DNA of 64,000 bases from Piezodorus guildinii (Eukaryota > Arthropoda > Insecta > Hemiptera > Pentatomidae): NCBI GenBank assembly GCA_023052935.1, contig CM041294.1, positions 103,696,116 to 103,760,115 on the forward strand. The letters are read 5' to 3'. This document shows positions 57,173-64,000 of the stretch, one piece after another (the first letter of the stretch is position 1; the number at the start of each line of letters is the position of its first letter). The notes beneath the pieces were generated by a model that had not been told where the DNA came from, made no database searches, and was given only the letters and a program-made list of their open reading frames with translations. Position numbers and translations under genes: made by a program.

Positions 57173-57660
57173 GAACCAGATTTATTTTCATTTAATTTTG
57201 AAGAATTCATATTACACCTCATAGTTTCTTTTCTTCAGCAAAGAGCAAAACTCTCTTGTCTAGTCTTGCATGGGAGGTTATTGATTTTTGCAACTTGTAG
57301 CGCAGCTGAAAGTCAAGTTGGTTGGCATCAGCATCGGCATTCCATTGCCATATATTTGAGGGGACCCATAATATCACGAATTTCTTATTTTTGATTAGCA
57401 TTAGTTATTTAGATTCCGGTGACCTTGAACATGTGTACCCATTAAAAATTCGGATTCAAACATTTTACGCATCGATAATTCCTCTTACCGTCTCTCATAT
57501 GTGTATATATGAAAAAAAAAAAATCTAATTCAAATTCAATATTAACATTCCAGAGAAGCAAACCGAATAAAATGACTATCGAAAACATAATAATTAAAAT
57601 AGAAACGCCTTTTACATTAGTAGAGAATCGAGTCAAAATTTGCGGTTCACTTCTATTTAA
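57173..57660. other. No gene seen
   Basis: Short frames on both strands (57152-57394, 57219-57401) have mixed composition but no recognised motif. Part is less AT-rich (GGTTGGCATCAGCATCGGCA). Confidence 0.45.
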
Positions 57661-57661
57661 A

Positions 57662-58479
57662 ATTTTTTTTTTTTCCTTATCCCCTTAATTTTAAATTCTT
57701 AATTAATCGTTTTCGTTACTAAGTTATTCCTTTTTCTGTAACTTGCATACATTTTAAGGAATTGCGGAGTTCTTAAAAGTTTTAAAATTATTTTCAAAAT
57801 GAAGTATATCTGCGACGGGGCTCGCTTCTGGCTGTTTGGTGTCCTTAAAATTACCCTTAAGCCTATCTTATTCTAAAATAACTTAATGAGATACAACAGC
57901 ATTTTGCCACCGTTTTGGGGCTGGTGGAGGTATTAAGCTAGAAACTAGCGGATTCGCAATTCGTTTTGTAGTTTCAAAAAACTTGACCTGACGTCGCTTC
58001 ATAAACTCTTGCACAGTTGGGATGTTCAAAATTGTATGGACATTGAGAGTTTTTTCCCTCCAGAGTGAAGTGCTTCTGCATATTTTTTTGACCACCCCAT
58101 TTTGATATTGCTGCAATTTCTTCGCTGTGTGCTGTGTGATATGAGGAAACATAGGAGCACCGTACAGCAGAGCTGGCCGGATGAAGCTGCTGTAAATAAT
58201 GATATTCAGTCGCAAACTTAAGTGTGGCGAGGTGAGGAGAGGGGCTAGTCTGTACGACTTGTTTCTAACATGATTTAGTTTTTTTCTAAAGTGACCTGCA
58301 AAAGTCAAGTGTCGGTCAAATTTGATTCCTAGGTATAATATTGTCCTGGAAATAGATTTCTTTACATTTTCTATTGTAAACTGTTTAGGTAATATCTTTT
58401 TATTTTTTTGGAAAGAAAAAATTATACTATCCGTTTTCTCAGGATTTGCGATTATATTAAAAAATCGGAGCTTTTCCAC
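57662..58479 (-). pseudogene. Jockey-type LINE, RT C-terminal part and 3' UTR
   Basis: An open minus frame of 198 codons (58479-57883, GTG at its left edge, not a native start) begins just after RT motif C. NPEKTDSIIFSF is the NxxKT motif. YLGIKFDRHLTFAGHF, FIRPALLYGAP, LQQYQNGVVKKIC and LNIPTVQEFMKRRQVKFFET with NPLV are in the order typical of Jockey ORF2. The protein ends PAPKRWQNAVVSH. A 3' UTR of about 200 bp leads to an A-run (T-run on plus at 57664-57676). The N-terminal half is missing, as expected for 5' truncation. It is a different lineage from the Jockey at 4760, differing throughout the shared blocks. Confidence 0.85.
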
Positions 58480-60369
58480 TATTTATTTTAAATCGTATCC
58501 TAGTTACAAGATATGTCAATTGTTAAGAGTCCATTCAACGAGAACGTCATTTCCGTGCGTTTAAATTAATTTAAGGTATATTTATGAAAATTTGAATTTA
58601 AGAACTTTTTGTTAACCCTAGAAACAATGAGTCTTTTAATAATCGAACGAATCCATACCCAGTGTACATTTAATACCACGAAGCGCAACAAGAGAAACTC
58701 CCTTTGGGAAGCAATTTCCCCTACTCAAATACAGAGCAAATGAATTGCTAAGGCCTCTTGTAGCTCGGCCCGAGTGTATTTTAAGCTGATTGACTCCGGA
58801 TCTACCGTAGGAACTTATTTTTCTTTAGTTGGGCGTAACCAGCCGACTTCAATTTGTGGATTTACTTGCCTGTAATCAAACACCAGGGGAGAAGCATTTG
58901 TCGAACTCACCATTCGGGAAACCTTTCCTGGTTGTTGACGAAGAACATTGGATTTAACGAGCAATGCGGCGAGGGCAAGAATTGACAATTTTTAATAGAT
59001 TAATTTAATGTATTGTACAAAAATGTTTTTCATTTGATACTCATAATAATAATTTTGATAATTGGTTTTATGATTGAATTGGTAAATCTCCGAGTGAAAG
59101 ACACAACCTCCTATTCCTAAGTTATAGATTTTATTTAGATATGTAAATACACCAATATTTTCAGGACATGTTTAAGATATGTGAGCAAATAAACATGGCT
59201 AAGATATGAGTGAAAGGTAAAATGACTGTGGAATATTGAGAACGACACGATTTTTGAAATAATTACATAAAAGATAGTACTAGTCAAAGTGTCGGCCTGC
59301 TAAAGAAATAATTTTGTTTTCCTTATTTGAAAAAAACACGAGGATTTAAAATACTTTAGTGTCATAAAAAACTTTCATGCATATATGCTTTTACCGATAT
59401 ACCTAGAAATAACAGTAATATATTAATACATTGACAAACCTGATCATCTGAGCAATTTACGAAAATTAACAGTACTACTTATTTCGCATGTAGAACTGTT
59501 TCAATAGTTTTAGTTTAGTTTTCTATTATTTCATTGAGGAAGCGAGAATTATTAAGTTACTTGAAAAAAAGGTAGTGTAGTGATGCTTTAATAGAGTATG
59601 TAACTCAAAATAATTTAAGTTTTCAAATCAAAGGAGTTGCTCATTAGAATCTATTTTTTTATATTTTTTGGCTTGGCCTGCTAAAAGATAAAAAAAAAGT
59701 CGATCTACATCGAAAAACCGTTACCTACTATTTTCTTTTCTTCGGTGAGAAAGGTACTGTAAAAAAACTTTAGGATACCTTATAGTTGATTTCCTTTCCG
59801 ATTGTTTTCCGCACCAACAACTTCTAAAGATAAAAATTAAAAAGAATCTTCATCACACTAAAACTGTACTAGAGGAGCGTACTTGACCGAATCTCTTCCG
59901 GCTGTTGTTATTGGAAAGGGTATTCGAATTTTAATTAAAATGGAACTAAAACCACAGCTTCTGAACGAAACTAAAACTTAGAACTAAGCGATATAGCTAA
60001 CTCCGTTTAATTGGAACAGTTCAACCAGACTGTTTTTTTCCTGAATAAAAGTAACAATCGGTTGCTTTTTATGTTACAAAATAGAAAGTTACCATCCCAG
60101 TTATATTAACCCTAACTCAGTAAGTTTATTACAAAGTTTTTATTTATGATCATTGTTGTAAATTAATGTTTGCTTTATGTAATAAGAATGTTTGTTTAAT
60201 GTTGTTGTTTTTTAAAAGTTTTTATTACACGTCCGTCGATTTTAAATAAACCAGTAACGAAAATTTACATTTTTAAAACAAATATATCCTTAACTGTAAA
60301 ATTCGAAACAAATGAAATTCATGTGATCATTTTTTTTTGGGGGGAAGGGAGAGGGGGGAAATCCGGTGC
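58480..60369. other. No gene seen
   Basis: 58620-58990 is less AT-rich (CTCTTGTAGCTCGGCCCGAG) but gives no readable protein. The rest is AT-rich without repeat ends I can define. Confidence 0.5.
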
Positions 60370-61230
60370 GAGCAACACACGACTTTCACTTATCTCGACA
60401 GTTAAAATCAATTTAACTGGTGCATATACTTCAATTTGAAAATATTTAAAAAAACGTGTTAATATTTTGGTTAGAAACATGTGATTTAAATTAATATATT
60501 AAATTGTTAATTAGTAATAGGTTTATTCCCCCTTCGTTACTTTATATTACAATTTACAACTTTGTGTAGCAGATAATATTTCTTCTAAAATCATTCTCTT
60601 TCCAACGGCATATTATACGTTTAGATTACTGTTCTTATTATTAAAAAAAAAATAATTAAAAAATAGTTATGCTCTTTTATCCTTCGGTTGGTCATCAAAC
60701 CCGCCAAACCCTTATATTTAGCCGTCCTTTATCAATACCATTAAGATGGTATGGTTAATCATTTGGAATGTACAAACTTAAAGGTAGTTTAGGAGAGAAA
60801 AATTTAAAATATCGGCATTTAAGTCCTGTCAGAGTATTTCAATAAGAATAAAACCTACATGATATTAATGCCCATTAAATTTTACATCGATATAGCGAGC
60901 TTAATCGAAATCGTTACCGCCGTTTTAGAGAAAATCGTAAAAACGTGCAAAATGCATAGTATAAAGTAGTCCTTCCGGTCAGCCTATTGTAGTGAAAAAA
61001 CTGCTGTAATGTCTTGGGCGTATATTTGTCTTAAATGTGAAATTTCAGTTTCCAACAACTTTTCGTTTTTGTGCTGGACTTACCACAAACACACACACAC
61101 CTTTGGGCGGGACTTGGTCATTAGGACTCAGCGGACCCTAAAACGCGTATTTCCGTTGAAAAGTGGAATTCGAAAATTTTCACATTCGCAATTCTTTCCC
61201 TTACTATATGTTTCAGGTATAAATAAGTGA
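60370..61230 (+). repeat. Dispersed family R, copy 4 (most complete)
   Basis: Opens GAGCAACACACGACTTTCAC. Landmarks follow in full: CAGTTAAAATCAATTTAACT, TCTTTCCAACGGCATATTAT, CATTTAAGTCCTGTCAGAG, CATCGATATAGCGAGCTTAA, GAGAAAATCGTAAAAACGTG (about 60928), CACAAACACACACACACC, GACTCAGCGGACCCTAAAAC and CATTCGCAATTCTTTCCCTT. The frame 61009-61230 inside it is not considered coding because the other copies do not keep it open. Confidence 0.82.
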
Positions 61231-61853
61231 TAAATAAGTAAAAATTTCAATAGATATTCAATATTTTAAAGTTTATTCTGCACTAATACGAATCGGATGC
61301 TGATTGGGTAACAGAGGTTTGAAAAAAAAAAACGAGATATAATGGGCAGGTAAAGTCACATTTTATTTTTAAATGACCCACCAAAAAAAGAAATTTGTAT
61401 CTCATTTATTCATAATCCTTATTTATCGAGTTCGACTTGACATATATTCGCTAGTTCTATTAAAATATAACTAATATTCGTGTTCCTGACTGTAATAATA
61501 ATTGCTAAAATACAATATTTTACTTGTCATTCTACCTAGAACGGAAGTCACAGGGGAAGGTTAAAATAAAGTTAAAGTAATGAATCTAAAAAAATAATTT
61601 TACTAAAAAAACCCTCGCACCTATAAATCCATCAGCGTCTTCACCAAAATCTGACAAACTGCGTTGGCACCGTTCCACAAACATTTTGACCTCCTCACCC
61701 ACAGGGCTTAATAAACTTGGCAAGGATTCATAAACTCGTAAAAGACTTTAATATTATATCACAAATGATAAAAATATTTTTATAAATGAACACTTTTTGG
61801 CTTCAAATGCGTTTTATTAAATTATAACATTATCTAAAAATATTGAATGTATA

Positions 61854-61885
61854 CGTTTCGGTGGCTTAACTCCATTATCAAGACT
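61854..61885 (-). repeat. PLE-end hammerhead-like motif (solitary)
   Basis: The minus strand reads CTTGATAATGGAGTTAAGCC, then ACCGAAACGT. The stem is imperfect and CTTGATA replaces CTGATGA. No inverted partner lies nearby. Confidence 0.4.
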
Positions 61886-62143
61886 AAAATAAACATCATA
61901 TAAAATAAATTAATTAATTAAACATTAATTGCATTTTTTTAGTTAATTAAAGTAACTTAATATTCACACAATAGTATAATTCAACTTTTAGGAAACAATT
62001 ATCTTTCATTTATATTTCTTGTTTAATTTAAATATATCTAAACTGCTAAAAGTCAATTCGTATTGTTTCATATTAATTTCCTCTCTCTACTTGTTTCAAA
62101 TTTTAGACTTTACAACTTAAGTATATTATAAAAAAAAATTAAA

Positions 62144-62150
<7 letters not shown>

Positions 62151-62208
<58 letters not shown>
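62151..62208. repeat. (TA)n microsatellite
   Basis: TA tract interrupted by a single TAAATA; it directly borders the palindromic duplication. Confidence 0.9.
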
Positions 62209-62214
<6 letters not shown>

Positions 62215-62990
62215 TATAAGTATGTGTTGTTCTTAGGTTTTAGTCAATGAATAAACAATTTTATCTATGCGACGTTTCGAGAATCTATTGTTCTCATAAT
62301 AATGCCTTAACAGTGGAAAAAGAAAAAAAAAAAAACAGAACATTAATATTATTATACAATAATTAATATATGATGTTATTGTTAGAGATATAAAGAAGAG
62401 TACATTGAACAATGAATAATCATACAGTAGTTGTAATAAATAAATATTTTTTTTTCTTTTTCCACTGTTAAGGCATGATTATGAGAACAATAAATTCTCG
62501 AAACGTCGCATAGATAAAATTGTTTATTCATTGACTGAAACCTAAGAACAACACAAACTTAAATTATCAACAGTCGAGAACTGATTAAATAATATATATA
62601 TATATATATACATATATATAAGTATGTGTTGTTCTTAGGTTTTAGTCAATGAATAAACAATTTTATCTATGCGACGTTTCGAGAATCTATTGTTCTCATA
62701 ATAATGCCTTAACAGTGGAAAAAGAAAAAAAAAAAAAACAGAACATTAATATTATTATACAATAATTAATATATGATGTTATTGTTAGAGATATAAAGAA
62801 GAGTACATTGAACAATGAATAATCATACAGTAGTTGTAATAAATAAATATTTTTTTTTCTTTTTCCACTGTTAAGGCATGATTATGAGAACAATAAATTC
62901 TCGAAACGTCGCATAGATAAAATTGTTTATTCATTGACTGAAACCTAAGAACAACACAAACTTAAATTATCAACAGTCGAGAACTGATTA

Positions 62991-63046
<56 letters not shown>
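62209..63046. repeat. Tandem duplication of a PLE-end palindrome, about 402 bp per unit
   Basis: Unit 1 starts CATATATATAAGTATGTG at 62209 and unit 2 at 62611; the shared right text CTGATTAAATAATATAT is at 62581 and 62984. Units differ by about one A in an A-run. Each unit is itself an inverted repeat. The left arm (62224-62310) has a minus-oriented GAAACGTCGC motif with a TTCTCG hairpin. The right arm (62457-62555) has the plus-oriented motif GGCATGATTATGAGAACA then TTCTCGAAACGTCGC. Outer arms end GTTGTTCTTAGG / CCTAAGAACAAC. TA tracts separate and close the units (to 63046). Confidence 0.85.
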
Positions 63047-63056
63047 ATTTTGTAAA

Positions 63057-63267
63057 CTATCTAGTATTTCCACACTCCTGTATTAAATATATTTTGTATG
63101 GAATGCTAGGTGCTGTTGTGTTAATAGTTTTTACAATTTCGCAGCTGGACATAAGTTGTAAAATTGTTCCTTTGAACTTATTTGTAGTTTTTCCAACATA
63201 TATTCTGACACAATTTTCACTTGCCTTTATATTTATATATATAGTTTGAAAACTAATATTATGATTC
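63057..63267 (-). other. Open frame of unknown status
   Basis: Minus-strand frame of 70 codons with ATG at 63269. It includes CVRIYVGKTTNKFKG, which superficially recalls a GIY-YIG endonuclease (Y-V-G-K-T) and lies next to PLE-end motifs. The conserved Arg/His pattern that should follow is not seen, so I do not call it. It could be chance or a decayed PLE end. Confidence 0.2.
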
Positions 63268-63989
63268 ATTTTAGAATAGAATAGAAAAAAAAATTATTCT
63301 GGGACTAGGTTCCCTACCAATAACAGTTATGTACAATTGAAATATATAATATGTCTGGCCAAAGGACAAAATAGACATGATTAATTATTATTTACAATGA
63401 TTATTTAAAATTACAATTATTTACAATGAGGAAAAATACTATACATACAATACAAAAAAATTAATAATAAATATATATCTTCTGAGAAAATACAATTTTA
63501 TTTAAACAAAATCAAATTAAAATTTGGGCGGTAAACAGTAATCTTCATTCATTTAATGTAGATTTCTAGGTAGAATTGACATATCACATTTGCTGATCAT
63601 CTATTTGGGAGGACAGAGGGTATAGGATAAGTTGGGATTTGAATGAGGATAAAGAGGCAGCATGGCGGATATGGATTGGTAGAGAATTCCAGAGTGTAGT
63701 GGAGTGAACAACAAAGGAACATCAAAAGTTTTGGTTCTGTGAGTAGAAAGGTAAATGTCAGAATGTCGCGATCTGGTTTCAAGTGAGTGGACTGAGGATT
63801 TAAATTGAAGGAGACTGTAGATTTAAGAAGGATGCTGGGAGTTAATAGTTTGGTCAAGGTATGATCCAAGGAAATATTGTCAGCGGGTTGAGAGGAGGAG
63901 CCATATATATGTAAAATAGAAGATACATATTTTTCCTCTTTTATTTTACATATGTGTATTTTATAATTTTTTATTGTTATAACAGCCAA
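63268..63989 (-). pseudogene. CR1-like LINE, C-terminus and 3' UTR with TTCTA-type tail
   Basis: The minus strand has an open frame from 63989. It includes LNPQSTHLKPDRDI (about 63788), and after a frameshift TLWNSLPIHIRHAASLSSFK (about 63690-63630) with a stop at about 63600, the CR1-type C-terminal pattern. The 3' UTR runs left to a pentanucleotide tail, minus-strand TTCTATTCTATTCTAAAA, at about 63268-63285. The same C-terminus, UTR text (TATATTTCAATTG) and tail occur at 45070-45626. The element continues past the right edge of the window. Confidence 0.72.
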
Positions 63990-64000
63990 AAATAATATTG

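Noticed and set aside
63057..63269. GIY-YIG endonuclease fragment (IYVGKTTNKFK)
   Set aside because: Only a short resemblance; the conserved residues that should follow are absent.

Overview
This window looks like TE-rich, intergenic DNA from an arthropod, most likely an insect. It is AT-rich, full of (TA)n microsatellites and homopolymer runs, and almost every readable protein segment is a piece of a retroelement. Families seen are Jockey, RTE/CFDP2-like, RNase H-bearing I-type and CR1-like LINEs, a Penelope-like element (PLE), a Gypsy-type integrase, and several tRNA-derived SINEs. I found no convincing host gene, no functional tRNA or rRNA and no CRISPR array. The assignment to insects rests on which element families are present; the species is not determined.

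Layout. 1-640: 3' remnant of a PLE ending in a hammerhead-like motif. 1642-2755: broken LINE reverse transcriptase (RT). 3987-4061: tRNA-like head. 4102-4590: LINE fragment between long target-site duplications (TSDs). 4760-9533: a nearly complete Jockey element, the best preserved element here (ORF1 intact, ORF2 with one frameshift, 12-bp TSD). 12.3-20.3 kb: SINEs of several families and an I-type LINE tail. 20.3-24.3 kb: copies of a dispersed noncoding family (called R here) around a 1.75-kb palindrome. 26.4-30.1 kb: another R copy, an RT fragment, and two inverted SINE copies with their own TSDs. 31.2-34.3 kb: an inverted pair of PLE-end motifs, a minus R copy and an RTE element with TSD and (TTA)n tail. 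34.7-38.9 kb: two near-identical 0.3-kb blocks and a foldback with PLE-end motifs. 40-52 kb: LINE and SINE tails, a foldback with internal tandem repeats, R copies. 52.5-58.5 kb: Gypsy integrase remnant, then a nest in which one R copy was split by an I-type LINE fragment and by a SINE, then a Jockey-type RT tail. 60-64 kb: R copy, two tandem copies of a palindrome built from PLE-end motifs, and a CR1-like tail at the right edge.

The elements do not form a pathway. They record repeated insertion: TSDs and nesting give a partial relative chronology. The most unusual signal is the repeated head-to-head pairing of PLE-terminal, hammerhead-like motifs (31.2, 37.4 and twice at 62.2-63.0 kb) with no reverse transcriptase between them. 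The large dispersed R family, with no readable protein, comes next.
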